Part shown: piece after piece, positions 1 through 9,962 of the stretch
Layout of the letters: every line of letters starts with the position of its first letter
How positions within the stretch are numbered: the stretch's first letter is position 1
Source: Candidatus Liberimonas magnetica
GTDB lineage: Bacteria; Elusimicrobiota; Endomicrobiia; Endomicrobiales; JAFGIL01
Assembly (NCBI GenBank): GCA_020523885.1
Contig: JAJAPY010000020.1
Span: forward strand, 1 to 64,000
DNA: 64,000 bases
Direction of reading: 5' to 3'
Program-made: the position numbers and the translations under genes
The notes under the pieces: generated by a model
Database searches by the model: none
The model's input: the letters and a program-made list of their open reading frames with translations, nothing else
What the model was told of the DNA's origin: nothing

Positions 1-102
1 TCTGCATTGCCTACTCCGCCGTAGTAGCCTTTATGGCTACGAAGGCCGGGCATCCTCAGACAGGAGTCGTGGGATTTCATGCCGCATGTATTAATATACA
101 AT
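1..102. repeat. Dispersed ~100-bp palindromic repeat, copy 1
   Basis: This segment matches 14341-14442 over about 100 bp at roughly 85-90% identity by eye. Both copies share an inner inverted repeat (GTAGCC/GGCTAC around positions 20-40). The copy may continue beyond the left edge of the window. No coding sequence is visible inside it. Confidence 0.8.
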
Positions 103-126
103 ACTTAATATAACTATTACCTGTTT

Positions 127-261
127 CTATTTGCGTCCCAATATATCTTTTATCAGGTGGGCTTTATTGGACAAAAGCGGGTCTTTGCAGTGCCCATCCT
201 TCACTCTTATGAAATCTGGGGCAAGTTTATAAATATTATTTTTCCGTTTACACTTTTCCCA
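127..261 (-). pseudogene. Possible C-terminal remnant of an unidentified protein
   Basis: In one minus-strand frame this stretch reads as an open, protein-like tail of about 44 codons. It includes KLAPDFIRVKDGHCKDP and ends in ILGRK followed by TAG at 127-129. It is closed upstream by a TAA at 262-264 and has no ATG, GTG or TTG start that would give a sensible protein. The codons look real, but the piece is too short to assign to a family. It could be the truncated end of a gene once located downstream of the membrane protein at 285-2294. This is only a suggestion. Confidence 0.3.
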
Positions 262-284
262 TTAGAAATAATGAATGATAAAAC

Positions 285-2294
285 TCAATTTATATTATCT
301 ATTATGCGGGCATAGTATAACGGCTTTTTAAAATCCGGGAATGCGTTTAACTTTAACCAAATTATGTATTTTTCACTTGTGTAATATTCAAACCACATTT
401 CGCCATTTTCTGTAATTATCCTGTCAATTAGAAACGGGATTATTTGCACGCCTTTGCTTCTTAACAAAACCAGGGCTTCATATTTTTCTAATGTTTTAGA
501 ATCCACTACCTGATCTTTTAAATAACTAACGTTTCTACGCCTTGTATCATGGGGAATCTCTGAGTGCATCAGAATCTTTTTATCACCTCTTTGACACATA
601 GAAACAATTTCATATATTTTATCATTTTCCATACCTATATTTTTAGCTCTTTTGTAAAAACCAATCTTCATTGTCACTCCAACAGGATAAGAAGGAAATC
701 TTTCTTCAAAATCAAATGTTTTCACGTTCAATGGGATAAATCCATACTTTTCAATATACTTATCATAATCTGGGAAACCATAACAAAGGGGCCTGAAATA
801 AATATCGCAATCACTGTCTTCCCAAGGATAAACGGGATCACGTAAAAGTGGGTATATCTTTTTGAACGCTTCTATAACCGAAAAAGTTTCAATATTAATA
901 AATAATTCATTCATGGACTCTAATTTTGAATCTATCGGCCATTTAAGTAAATTTACCCTGCCATATTCTTTTATGTTATTCTTAATAAATTTATACTCTA
1001 TTTGTTCATCATATGCCTTAATTATCTTATTATAATTTAAAAACAATTGAAGCAACGATATCCCTGCGATTAATACTGAAAAGATTGCGAACATATATCT
1101 TTTCAGCAACCTCTTTTCAACGGCCTGCATAAGTATACAGATAAATATAATCGGTATATACTCTAAATAACTTGAATAATAATAATTTATAAAATATCCT
1201 GGGTACACCACAGGAACTGTTGCGACAAAAAATACATATATTATGAACAACCCTACAGATACATTCCTTGTAGGCCTATTTATGATTCCGGTTATCACGC
1301 CAGCCAAAAATAAATAATAAAGAGGCAAAACAAAATGTCCGGACGAGTAATTGCTATTTGCAAAGGGCATCATTATATTTATCAATTTGTTCAGCAAATT
1401 ATTTTCAGGTGCTATATTTACAAGCCCACGATACTCTTGCAAAGTTTCCTTGAAAGGCAATATAAACGGCCAGAAAACAATTAACAAATAGCAGATAATA
1501 TACAAAGTTATTTTTATCTTTGAAACAGCTTTTGAGTTAATTAATATATAAAGCGTAAATGGAATTACTACAGGGAACTGCTCTGGCCTTACAAAAGTAA
1601 GAAATGAAAGTACTAAAAAGTATGTTGGCAACAATATTTTCTCTTTATCTTCCCGACATAAAATACTGCTATAGATGAGTAAAAGGTGCAGGAAAATAAT
1701 TAGATTACAGTGTGATTCAGTCGCCGCATAGCGTATCTGAATCGGAGAAAAAGCAAAAATAATTAAACCAATATATACAATTGTGCTATTTTCCAGTATC
1801 CGCTTTAAAATAAGATATAGTAAATAGAGACTAATAATATTTAGAAGCATATTCCCAATAAACAATTTCTCAAACGTCATGGCCCCGAACGATTCCAGTA
1901 TTTTAAAAGGGCTCCAGAAAATATTGTAAGGAAAACCATAAAGTACGTCCCCATGGGCCACTGTTGCTTCAAAAATATCATAATAATAAAATGTTCCGCG
2001 GTAATTAATATGTGCAAAGCTAAACAATGACAAGTAACATCTTAAAAGAAAGGCAATGGTAAGTATAGCGATAATTTTATAGTTTAGTAGGTTTGAAAAA
2101 AAATCATGCCTGAAAACACTTGAATATATAAGGGAAAAGATAATCAAATAATAGATAACATAATACATACTATTATCATGATTTCCAGTGACAGCATACC
2201 CAATAAATACTCCTATAAAGATGAGCACATAGATTAATTCTATTTTCTTATTTTCTTTTAGCAAACTTGCAATTAATATTTTAATAGCTTTCAT
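285..2294 (-). CDS. Large polytopic membrane protein, GT-C glycosyltransferase-like
   Basis: A 669-residue protein with about ten to twelve hydrophobic segments in the first 430 residues, followed by a soluble C-terminal domain of about 230 residues. This layout, with a loop rich in aromatic and acidic residues after an early helix (YYYDIFEATVAHGD, near residues 103-116), resembles lipid-linked GT-C glycosyltransferases of the ArnT/PMT type. I do not recognise a specific family. It lies 56 bp downstream of a B12-binding radical SAM gene and a carbamoyltransferase gene, a combination typical of surface polysaccharide or glycolipid modification loci. The start is an ATG at 2294. Its base composition is more AT-rich than the cell-wall genes further right. 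Function is inferred from architecture only. Confidence 0.6.
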   Translation of the reverse strand: MKAIKILIASLLKENKKIELIYVLIFIGVFIGYAVTGNHDNSMYYVIYYLIIFSLIYSSVFRHDFFSNLLNYKIIAILTIAFLLRCYLSLFSFAHINYRGTFYYYDIFEATVAHGDVLYGFPYNIFWSPFKILESFGAMTFEKLFIGNMLLNIISLYLLYLILKRILENSTIVYIGLIIFAFSPIQIRYAATESHCNLIIFLHLLLIYSSILCREDKEKILLPTYFLVLSFLTFVRPEQFPVVIPFTLYILINSKAVSKIKITLYIICYLLIVFWPFILPFKETLQEYRGLVNIAPENNLLNKLINIMMPFANSNYSSGHFVLPLYYLFLAGVITGIINRPTRNVSVGLFIIYVFFVATVPVVYPGYFINYYYSSYLEYIPIIFICILMQAVEKRLLKRYMFAIFSVLIAGISLLQLFLNYNKIIKAYDEQIEYKFIKNNIKEYGRVNLLKWPIDSKLESMNELFINIETFSVIEAFKKIYPLLRDPVYPWEDSDCDIYFRPLCYGFPDYDKYIEKYGFIPLNVKTFDFEERFPSYPVGVTMKIGFYKRAKNIGMENDKIYEIVSMCQRGDKKILMHSEIPHDTRRRNVSYLKDQVVDSKTLEKYEALVLLRSKGVQIIPFLIDRIITENGEMWFEYYTSEKYIIWLKLNAFPDFKKPLYYARIIDNIN

Positions 2295-2350
2295 ATTTTT
2301 TAAACCCTGTAAATTCTGGGGACATTTTGTTTACGTTTAAAATCTGTTTC

Positions 2351-3784
2351 CTAATATATAAATCTATTTGTTATATTAAGCATAATCCTGCAAAGATATA
2401 TTTCATACGGATATTTAAAATATCGTTTCCTCCAGCGGAGAACACTTAACTTGTGTAATAGTTCCAATATATAGTTGTAAACACGATTTTTTTTCTTTAT
2501 CCTCCAATCACAAAATGCCAGCAAAGATACTATCGTTATTATGTTTAGAAATCCCTTATCTTTAACTACTAACTGGTTTGTGGCATTCCAATAAGACCTG
2601 CTCCATTCCATTAAACTGGAAGGAAGGACATATCCTTTTTGGACTGCCTCAGAATAGAATTCCGAACCGGGGTATGGGGTCAGTATTTTTATGTCGGAGA
2701 TTGACAGGTACGGGTTTATTTTAAACATTTCATCTACCAGATCCATGGTCATGATCATTTCTTCAAGTGTTTCCTCAGGATGGCCCATAAGGATAGTAGT
2801 ATACGCGCTGATACCGTATTTTGCTGTTAAGGCAGCCGTATCCTTAATGTTTTGGACAGAAATTCCTTTTTTATAATAATCCAGTATCCTTTGTGAACCG
2901 GATTCAGTGCCCCAATCTACCTGCACACAGCCGCAATCCTTTAAATCGCGCATTAAACCATCGTCCGCATAATCAGCCCGTATTGCTAATCCGAAAGGAA
3001 TGCCCCGTGTTTTCATGCCCCGTGCGATCGATAATGCACGCTCTTTATCTACAAAGAAATTGTCATCATGAAAATATACCGAATCAAAATCATAACGTAT
3101 TTTTAATTTATCTATATCTTCCAGGACCTCTGAATAACTTTGAGCGCGCCATTTTTTTGAATGAAATTCTTTTCCATAACAAAAGGTACAGCAATGCGGG
3201 CATCCGTTACTGGTGAACATACTTAATACTTTATTCCCAAATCTGTAGTTTGATTGCAGATAGCGGTTCAGGTCTGCCGCATCCCAGTCATATACCAGGG
3301 GAATATCGTAAACCTCGTCATTCCTGGCATTTACTACTATATTTCCATTTTTTTTATACGCTACGTTAGGTACGGTATTTAGCAGCTTATTTTCCATAAC
3401 CGCATTCAACAGGGATGGGAGAGCGATCTCGCCGTAACCCATGACAATATAATCTATGCTTGGCTCATCCAATGTTTGTTCTGGAAGCAAAGTAGGGTGT
3501 ATCCCGCCCCAGATCACTGGAATACTTGATTGTTTTTTGATAAATCTGCTTATCTTTAACGCATGATATATCTGCGGGCCCGTCATGACCGACAGACCGA
3601 CAGCCAGGATATCATCTTTATTATATTTATCGAAGATGTCCTTGTAATTATCATACCTTGAATCCCATATTATGGGTTCAAAGTTCTGCTTTTTTAGGTT
3701 TTTTGAAAGGCATAAAAGGCCGAAAGGAGGTTCAATTATGGACGGGCCTGTCCGCGGCATGATCAGTATTATCTTATTTCTCAA
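2351..3784 (-). CDS. B12-binding radical SAM protein
   Basis: An N-terminal cobalamin-binding Rossmann domain (about residues 1-140) is followed by a radical SAM barrel with the CxxxCxxC cluster motif seen as GCPHCCTFCYG and a later GTESGSQRILDYY stretch. Such proteins transfer methyl groups or rearrange carbon skeletons and often act on lipids or glycans. The frame is open to an ATG at 3811, but I prefer the TTG at 3784. It gives the usual short N-terminus before the first beta strand, has GGGGA upstream, and reduces the overlap with the carbamoyltransferase from 38 to 11 bp. The overlap implies translational coupling with that gene. The substrate cannot be read from sequence. Confidence 0.85.
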   Translation of the reverse strand: MRNKIILIMPRTGPSIIEPPFGLLCLSKNLKKQNFEPIIWDSRYDNYKDIFDKYNKDDILAVGLSVMTGPQIYHALKISRFIKKQSSIPVIWGGIHPTLLPEQTLDEPSIDYIVMGYGEIALPSLLNAVMENKLLNTVPNVAYKKNGNIVVNARNDEVYDIPLVYDWDAADLNRYLQSNYRFGNKVLSMFTSNGCPHCCTFCYGKEFHSKKWRAQSYSEVLEDIDKLKIRYDFDSVYFHDDNFFVDKERALSIARGMKTRGIPFGLAIRADYADDGLMRDLKDCGCVQVDWGTESGSQRILDYYKKGISVQNIKDTAALTAKYGISAYTTILMGHPEETLEEMIMTMDLVDEMFKINPYLSISDIKILTPYPGSEFYSEAVQKGYVLPSSLMEWSRSYWNATNQLVVKDKGFLNIITIVSLLAFCDWRIKKKNRVYNYILELLHKLSVLRWRKRYFKYPYEIYLCRIMLNITNRFIY

Positions 3785-5471
3785 TGATATAAGTCCCCAG
3801 GCATAAAACATCGATATTCGTTGATAAATAGCATTTTATCGCGTCTTCCGGAGAACAAACTATCGGTTCGCCTTTAACATTGAATGATGTATTTAGAATT
3901 ACATGGACTCCTGTAATCGCAGCGAATTCTTTTATGAGAGAATAGAAGAGAGGGTTATCTTCGTATTTGACAGTCTGTACCCGTGCTGTGCCGTCAACAT
4001 GCACAACAGCAGGTATCCTGCTTTTATACTCTTCTTTTACAGGTAATGCGAAAAGCATATAGGGTGAGTCGATACCTTCCATTTTAAAGTAATCGTCTTT
4101 TCTCTCATAAAGAACGGCAGGGGCAAAAGGCCGGAAAAATTCACGGTGTTTTACTCTATCATTTAAGATATCTTTCATGTTCCCGTTTATAGGAGAAGTT
4201 AAAATACTTCTATTGCCCAGGGCCCTCGGGCCGCCTTCCATCGCGCCCTGGAACCAGCCGACTATTTTATTAGCAGCTAAGTATCCGGCAATTTTTTTAC
4301 TCTGGTCACTTGTTTTGAGGTATTTCAATTTATATTGAACGAGCATCTTTTCAATCGAATCATCAGAATATTTTGGGCCTAAATAGACATGTTCTAAACT
4401 ATGCCTGTCTTTGTTTTTTAATATCTTGTGGTATATATAGTAGGCAGCGCCGATCGAAGTGCCGGCATCATTAGGGATAGGGAAAATAAAGATGTTTTTG
4501 AACCCTGATTCCTTTATAATCCGGCTGTTTGCCGTACAGTTCAAAAACACTCCGCCGTTTAAACAAAGATTGTTCGTTGAGGTATTTTTACGAATATGCT
4601 TCATCAGGTCAAGCAGTGTCTCCTCAAATACTTTCTGCACGCTCGCAGCAAGATTTTCATGCGCTTTATTTATCAATTCATCCTGGTTTCGTTTACAATT
4701 CAAGTCTTGCATAAATTCCCAAGACAAAGGATTAGTGGCATTGAAATTAACATGCTCAGTATTGACTTTAAGGACACCGTCTTTATTTACGGATATAAGT
4801 TTTTTTAATGTGTCATAGAATGCCGGTTCGCCGTAACTTGAAAGTCCCATTACCTTGCCTTCGTCAGCATTCATTCTAAAACCGAGAAACTCCGTTATTG
4901 CCCCGTAAAAACGCCCCAGAGAATCCGGGAAAGTTGACCTGGACAATACCTTATAATCATTTTGCTCGACAACTGCACTTACTACTGTATCAATTTCACC
5001 CGTTCCGTCAACAGATAATATGGCTGTATCATCGTATCTGGAAAGATAATATGCCGCTGTCATATGCGTTTCATGATGAGTTATAAAAAAGAATTTACCC
5101 TTAAAACCGTATTTCCACCTCAACTTAAGAGGTATCGAGAGCATAGCAAGAAAATAACTTGCATACAGCCCGAAACGAGAGTCATTAAAATTATACGATT
5201 TTATTAAATTCCAGATTCTCTGGACAATTCCCTTCCATGGTTTCCAGAAAAAACCGATGTATGCCACCTGTTCAAAATTTATGCCTGCTTCGCTTAAACA
5301 GTATTTTATGGCATGTTCCGGGAATTTATCGGTATGTTTTTCCCGATTGAACCGTTCTTCTTCCGCAAAAGCTACGATCTTTCCGTTCTTTATTAAACAT
5401 GCAGAAGAATCGTGCATAAAACTGGATATGCCTAAGATGTATATTTCGTCTGATCGTTCAACCTTTTTCAT
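3774..5471 (-). CDS. NodU/CmcH-family carbamoyltransferase
   Basis: A 565-residue protein of the O-carbamoyltransferase family, which moves the carbamoyl group of carbamoyl phosphate onto a sugar or antibiotic hydroxyl through a carbamoyl-adenylate. It opens with an ASKHA-type strand (ILGISSFMHDSSACLI) and has VAFAEEERFNREKHT, the metal-binding HETHMTAAYY, and the C-terminal YrdC-like half with QGAMEGGPRALGNRSIL and ILNTSFNVKGEPIVCSP. Length is normal for the family. It overlaps the radical SAM gene downstream and is near GT-C-like proteins, so carbamoylation of a surface glycan or glycolipid is the likely job. The acceptor is unknown. Confidence 0.92.
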   Translation of the reverse strand: MKKVERSDEIYILGISSFMHDSSACLIKNGKIVAFAEEERFNREKHTDKFPEHAIKYCLSEAGINFEQVAYIGFFWKPWKGIVQRIWNLIKSYNFNDSRFGLYASYFLAMLSIPLKLRWKYGFKGKFFFITHHETHMTAAYYLSRYDDTAILSVDGTGEIDTVVSAVVEQNDYKVLSRSTFPDSLGRFYGAITEFLGFRMNADEGKVMGLSSYGEPAFYDTLKKLISVNKDGVLKVNTEHVNFNATNPLSWEFMQDLNCKRNQDELINKAHENLAASVQKVFEETLLDLMKHIRKNTSTNNLCLNGGVFLNCTANSRIIKESGFKNIFIFPIPNDAGTSIGAAYYIYHKILKNKDRHSLEHVYLGPKYSDDSIEKMLVQYKLKYLKTSDQSKKIAGYLAANKIVGWFQGAMEGGPRALGNRSILTSPINGNMKDILNDRVKHREFFRPFAPAVLYERKDDYFKMEGIDSPYMLFALPVKEEYKSRIPAVVHVDGTARVQTVKYEDNPLFYSLIKEFAAITGVHVILNTSFNVKGEPIVCSPEDAIKCYLSTNIDVLCLGTYIIEK

Positions 5472-5528
5472 GTAGTATTCTCTGATTAGATTTCAAAGCC
5501 GTTTTTTTGCTCCGTCCTGCTAATTTAT

Positions 5529-6272
5529 TCAAGTTATATCTTTTATCCAACTGCTGAAAAGTTTGAATAGGTATTTTGTAGGAGGCGTTACAAGAAGGGG
5601 TGTTATGGAAACAAAACCATTGTCGACTGTAGTCACATCCATTCCAGCCTGAAGGAGCCCTGAAACGCTTTTACCCGCAAGCCAGAAGTATTTTCTTCCC
5701 CTCGGGTCGCGCCTCTCCTCTATATCGTCATCATATATCCTTTTTCCCAGTTCAACTATCTTCGCTCCTTTTGCACTGCGGGGCACGTTTACATTCAGGT
5801 ATGCCCCTTCAGGGAAACGGTTCTTGAATATCTTTATGGCAAGGTTAAGGGAAACCTTAGCAGCTGTTGAATAATCAGGCTGCTGGTAATCCGAGACAGA
5901 AACAGCGAAAGAAGGGACACCATGCAGTGCTGCTTCCCGGGCACCTGCAACAGTGCCCGAATAAATGACATCCTGTCCGAGGTTAGGCCCTGAATTTATC
6001 CCTGAGATGACAAGGTCAGCCTTTTTTTTCAATATATAAATGATACCAAAGCGAACGCAGTCAGCAGGCGTACCGTCAGTAGCATAGAAGTCTTTTCTTA
6101 ATCCCCTTACATGAAGAGGTTTATTTAGCGTTATAGAATGGCTTACAGCCGAGCGGTCGTATTCGGGCACGACAACAACTACCCTTGCTATCAAGGAAAG
6201 CTGTTTTACAAGCGGTTTTATACCTGGGGCGTTAACGCCGTCATCATTGGTTATCAATATAGTTTTGCCCAT
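5529..6272 (-). CDS. surE: 5'/3'-nucleotidase SurE
   Basis: A 247-residue SurE, a divalent-metal nucleoside monophosphatase associated with stationary-phase survival. The N-terminal metal site ILITNDDGVNAPG (D10, D11), the YDRSAVSHSIT loop and SGINSGPNLG are all present, and the length is that of the family. It follows murG by 13 bp at the end of the cell-wall cluster, where murC would more usually be found, and is probably co-transcribed with it. Confidence 0.95.
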   Translation of the reverse strand: MGKTILITNDDGVNAPGIKPLVKQLSLIARVVVVVPEYDRSAVSHSITLNKPLHVRGLRKDFYATDGTPADCVRFGIIYILKKKADLVISGINSGPNLGQDVIYSGTVAGAREAALHGVPSFAVSVSDYQQPDYSTAAKVSLNLAIKIFKNRFPEGAYLNVNVPRSAKGAKIVELGKRIYDDDIEERRDPRGRKYFWLAGKSVSGLLQAGMDVTTVDNGFVSITPLLVTPPTKYLFKLFSSWIKDIT

Positions 6273-6285
6273 AGGTGAGATTTTA

Positions 6286-7362
6286 CTAATTAAGGACTAA
6301 ATCTGCAAGCTTTTCCTGAGGCAAAGGCGAGGGTAAGGAAATTCTTTCTTTGCGGTTATAAGAAGACTTTAATTGAAATTTTATTGCTGCCGCCAGCATT
6401 TCGGGTTTCAGGTCTTTTTCCCTTATCATGACTGCTTTTAATTTATCCGCCAGGGCTTTTGCGTTATATTCCTGATGGTTTTCAGTTGCGAACGGGAAAG
6501 GGATGAATATAGTGGGTTTATTCAAGATAGCAAGCTCGCTTACCGTTGATGCCCCAGAACGGCATATGATAAGGTCTGCCATGTGGTATGCTTCGCCTAT
6601 CGATTCAAGATATGGAAGCACGCATGAAACAAAGCCGTTTTTTTCATATTCTTCCTTTACTCCTGGCACATAGTTCGTACCGGTAATGTGTAGAAATTGC
6701 ACGTTTTCTTTCACTTCAGACATAAGATGCAGGCTGTCGACCAGGTTTTTGTTAAGGTTTTTTGCCCCCTGGCTTCCTCCGAATACCAAAACAGTGAATT
6801 TATCCTTGGATAATTTATATTTGGAGTAAACGTCGTCACTTCTCTTGTTGAATATTTCCAGCCGTACCGGGTTTCCCGTAAAAAAAGCTTTTTTTTCTTT
6901 AAAATGTATTTTCGTATCTTCAAATCCAAACGCCATCTTATCAGCAAAATTCATCAGGAACCTGTTTGCAAGGCCCGGGATAAAATTGGATTCATGCAAA
7001 ACGACCTTTATACCTTTCAACCATGCAGCCAGGACCACGGGCCCTGAAATATACCCTCCCATACCGACTACCGCTTTAGGTTTAACAGATACCATCACCA
7101 TGAACGATTTAATAAAACTTATGACAAATAAGAGAATAAATTTGAATACCTTTAAAGACAAAGACCTTGATAACCCTATTATAGGTATCTGGAAATATTC
7201 AAGTTTTTCCCCATCTAGTATCTTGCAGCCCAGGTCGTTGCTGCGCACAATAAAAATCGGCTTGATATTTCTTTTTTTTAATTCCCTTGCAAGTGCTATG
7301 CCCGGGTATATGTGCCCACCGGTACCTCCTGCGGCAATAATTATAGTTTCCGTTTGTGCCAT
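6286..7362 (-). CDS. murG: UDP-GlcNAc--lipid I N-acetylglucosaminyltransferase MurG
   Basis: A 358-residue GT28 enzyme that adds GlcNAc to lipid I at the inner face of the membrane to make lipid II. The N-terminal glycine motif AAGGTGGHIYPG, the second-domain GGSQGAKNLN and the donor-site run RSGASTVSELAIL with PTIFIPFPFATENHQ are all visible. The length is normal. It sits between ftsW and surE in the division and cell-wall cluster. The gap to ftsW holds a heptad-word repeat. Confidence 0.97.
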   Translation of the reverse strand: MAQTETIIIAAGGTGGHIYPGIALARELKKRNIKPIFIVRSNDLGCKILDGEKLEYFQIPIIGLSRSLSLKVFKFILLFVISFIKSFMVMVSVKPKAVVGMGGYISGPVVLAAWLKGIKVVLHESNFIPGLANRFLMNFADKMAFGFEDTKIHFKEKKAFFTGNPVRLEIFNKRSDDVYSKYKLSKDKFTVLVFGGSQGAKNLNKNLVDSLHLMSEVKENVQFLHITGTNYVPGVKEEYEKNGFVSCVLPYLESIGEAYHMADLIICRSGASTVSELAILNKPTIFIPFPFATENHQEYNAKALADKLKAVMIREKDLKPEMLAAAIKFQLKSSYNRKERISLPSPLPQEKLADLVLN

Positions 7363-7380
7363 AACAACCCTTTAAAAAAC

Positions 7381-7478
7381 TCTAAATTTAAAATTCTAAA
7401 TCCGAAATATTTATTTATAGCTTTATATTTTGAGTTTTAATTTTATTTAGTGTTTTAAGTTTAGGATTTAGAATTTAT
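7381..7478. repeat. Heptad-word hairpin element A
   Basis: The segment can be cut into 14 consecutive 7-bp words in one phase. Left-arm words end in AAAT (TCTAAAT at 7381 and 7395). Right-arm words end in TTTAG (AGTTTAG at 7458, GATTTAG at 7465), so the two arms pair imperfectly. The right arm runs into the last codons and stop of ftsW. Confidence 0.7.
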
Positions 7479-8561
7479 TTTTTTTGAAATATTAAGGAGT
7501 ATTCCGACACTAATTAAATTTATCATAAGAGAACTACCCCCGAAAGATACGAAAGGGAGGGACAGGCCTTTTGTCGGAAGAAGTCCGCAGGACACGCCCA
7601 GGTTTATGGCTACCTGGAAAACCACCATGAATGTTATCCCTACGGCAAGGAAACCGCCGAAGAGGTCTTTGGAGTTTCTCGCTATCACGAGGCCCCTCCA
7701 GGCAAACAGGATAAAAAGAGCTATCACAAAAAGCGCCCCCGCATATCCGAGCTCCTCCCCTATTATGGGAAATATAAAATCCGTATGAGGTTCAGGCAGG
7801 TACATCATTTTAAGCTGTCCCTGGCCGAGCCCTTTTCCAAAAAAACCGCCCGAGCCAAGAGCAAGAATTGATTGTGATAGCTGGTATGACCCTGAATTTA
7901 TATCATACCACGATGAAAAAAATGATTTCATTCTTTCAATACGGTAAGGTTTTCTAAGCACTTCTATGACTCCGAACGGAATAAAAGCTAATCCAGTTAC
8001 TAAAATATGCCAGAAGCGCGCTCCCGCGACAAGCAATAAATTCATGCTTACTATTACCATAAGTACCGGGGTCCCGAGGTCGGGTTCCATGGCTATGGGG
8101 ATGCAAAATAAACCTATCATGAAGAAAGCCGGCCATAGCCCTCTCCAGTCTTTTATACGGCTTTTTTTTCTATCTAAATAATCGGCCAGCGCCACTACAA
8201 CAACAAGTTTGGCAAGCTCTGACGGCTGAAACCCTATGAATCCAAACCTTAGCCAGCGTTTTGCTCCGCCCTTTACAGTGCCGATTATCAAAACAGCCAC
8301 TAATACGGCTAAAGTGATGAACATCAATATTTTTACATATTTTTGCAGGTAATGGTAATTGAAGTTTGAAAAGAGCATCATACCGATGAGGCCTAACGCC
8401 GCCCATACCGCCTGCTTAATGACAAAAAGATAAGGGGCTTTCCACCTTATGTCTGCCATTATAACGCTTGAAGAAAAAACCATAAGTATGCCCAAAATAA
8501 CTAGTATCAAGGTTATAATGAACAGGCTATAATCAAAATTATATGAAGCTTTATCCTTCAT
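7461..8561 (-). CDS. ftsW: SEDS peptidoglycan glycosyltransferase FtsW
   Basis: A polytopic SEDS protein with about ten transmembrane segments, the septal glycan polymerase partner of FtsI. Typical stretches include MVFSSSVIMA, GAKRWLRFGFIGFQPSELAK, the loop LYLPEPHTDFIFPIIGEELG and the C-terminal PFVSFGGSSLMINL. The frame is open to 8627, but that start would overlap murD by 77 bp. The ATG at 8561 gives a normal N-terminus (MKDKASYNFDYS) and an 11-bp overlap with murD. The last few residues (INSKS) are encoded inside the right arm of the heptad-word element at 7381-7478, so the native C-terminus may have been changed by it. Confidence 0.95.
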   Translation of the reverse strand: MKDKASYNFDYSLFIITLILVILGILMVFSSSVIMADIRWKAPYLFVIKQAVWAALGLIGMMLFSNFNYHYLQKYVKILMFITLAVLVAVLIIGTVKGGAKRWLRFGFIGFQPSELAKLVVVVALADYLDRKKSRIKDWRGLWPAFFMIGLFCIPIAMEPDLGTPVLMVIVSMNLLLVAGARFWHILVTGLAFIPFGVIEVLRKPYRIERMKSFFSSWYDINSGSYQLSQSILALGSGGFFGKGLGQGQLKMMYLPEPHTDFIFPIIGEELGYAGALFVIALFILFAWRGLVIARNSKDLFGGFLAVGITFMVVFQVAINLGVSCGLLPTKGLSLPFVSFGGSSLMINLISVGILLNISKKINSKS

Positions 8562-9909
8562 TCTTAATTTTATTGACGAATGACTTGAACTGGGTGCCCC
8601 TATCTTCGAAATTCCTGAACTGGTCAAAAGAAGCGCAAGCAGGGGACAACAACACCATATCCCCGGGTTTTGAATGTTTTACAGCTCCCTTTACTGCCTC
8701 AAGGAGGGTATGCGAATCAAAAAACATGGTAATACCTTCAAGGTCATGTCTGATTTTTTCTGCGGATTCTCCTATAAGGAATATCCCTTTGACTTTTTCT
8801 TTTACAAGCCTTTGTAGGGGGGTGTACGGAAAACCTTTGTCCCTGCCACCCATGATAAGCCAGATAGGCCTATTAAAAGACTCCAGCGCGACCTTTGTTG
8901 AATCTACATTGGTAGATTTCGAATCGTTAATGTAACTGGCACCATTTATCTCGGTTATAAATTCCAGCCTGTGTTCAACTCCCTTAAAACCCGAGATAAC
9001 TTTTTTTATGACTTGAGATTTTATTCCTGCGATACATGCTATTGCTATACAAGCAAGGGCATTCTCGATATTATGGGGGCCCGGTATATTAAGGCACACT
9101 GGCATTCCAAATCTTTTAGAACCAAAGACAAATACCATTTTGTCCTTTAAAAGATAGGCCCCCTGTTTAAGCACCTTTTTTCTTGAGAAGAAAATTACTT
9201 TTGAAGGTGCTTTTTTGGCAAGAACCCTGCATATCTTATCGTCATAATTCAAGATGCAATAATCGTTCTTTACCTGGCTTTGGAATATTTTTTCTTTGGC
9301 TTTTATGTAATTGGCCATAGAATGGTGATGTTCAAGGTGGTCTTCGGTTATGTTTAAGATGCAAGAGATATCGGGATGGAATTTCAGAGAATCTTCAAGC
9401 TGGTAGCTTGAAATCTCAAGGATTATATTTGTTTTACCATCTATTATATTTATGTGGTCAGCCAACGGAGAGCCTATATTCCCAGCAACGATTGTCTTTT
9501 GCCCGCTCTTCTTAAAAATATCGCCGAGAAGCGTTGTAGTAGTTGTTTTTCCGTTCGTGCCTGTAACAGTTATGATTTTTTTCGGCTTTACAACATTCAA
9601 GGAGAGTTCAAGCTCACTCCAGACAGGTATATTCTTTTTATTAATTTTTTTCAATATCTCTATGTCAGGATGCACTCCCGGGCTTTTTATTATCAGGTCC
9701 ATATCCAGAAGCTTATCAGAATGTCCGCCAAACTCCACAGCGATGTCTTTTTTCAGGTTAGCTAATCGGTCTATACATTCATGTTTCTGGTTTACTTCGC
9801 TTATGAAAACTTTTGCTCCCAAAGACTTTAATAAATTTGCGGCTGCTACCCCGGATTTGGCAAACCCGATTACCCCAACTTTTTTGTTTTTTAAAGTTAT
9901 TTTGTTCAT
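8551..9909 (-). CDS. murD: UDP-MurNAc-L-alanine--D-glutamate ligase MurD
   Basis: A 452-residue Mur ligase that adds D-glutamate to UDP-MurNAc-L-Ala in the cytoplasm with ATP. The N-terminal Rossmann domain (VGVIGFAKSGVAAANLL), the ATP loop ITVTGTNGKTTTTTLLGDI, and C-terminal YINDSKSTNVDSTKVALE and LLSPACASFDQFRNFEDRG are diagnostic of MurD. It lies between mraY and ftsW and overlaps the ftsW start by 11 bp. Confidence 0.97.
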   Translation of the reverse strand: MNKITLKNKKVGVIGFAKSGVAAANLLKSLGAKVFISEVNQKHECIDRLANLKKDIAVEFGGHSDKLLDMDLIIKSPGVHPDIEILKKINKKNIPVWSELELSLNVVKPKKIITVTGTNGKTTTTTLLGDIFKKSGQKTIVAGNIGSPLADHINIIDGKTNIILEISSYQLEDSLKFHPDISCILNITEDHLEHHHSMANYIKAKEKIFQSQVKNDYCILNYDDKICRVLAKKAPSKVIFFSRKKVLKQGAYLLKDKMVFVFGSKRFGMPVCLNIPGPHNIENALACIAIACIAGIKSQVIKKVISGFKGVEHRLEFITEINGASYINDSKSTNVDSTKVALESFNRPIWLIMGGRDKGFPYTPLQRLVKEKVKGIFLIGESAEKIRHDLEGITMFFDSHTLLEAVKGAVKHSKPGDMVLLSPACASFDQFRNFEDRGTQFKSFVNKIKNEG

Positions 9910-9962
9910 ATTTCAGATTCACCAGTTAAGCTTTTAATAAGGGTTGCCAGGTTTTCAGCAAC

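Noticed and set aside
6711-6947. Minus-strand frame of 78 codons within murG
   Set aside because: It overlaps murG in another frame and has no features beyond those expected from the murG sequence.
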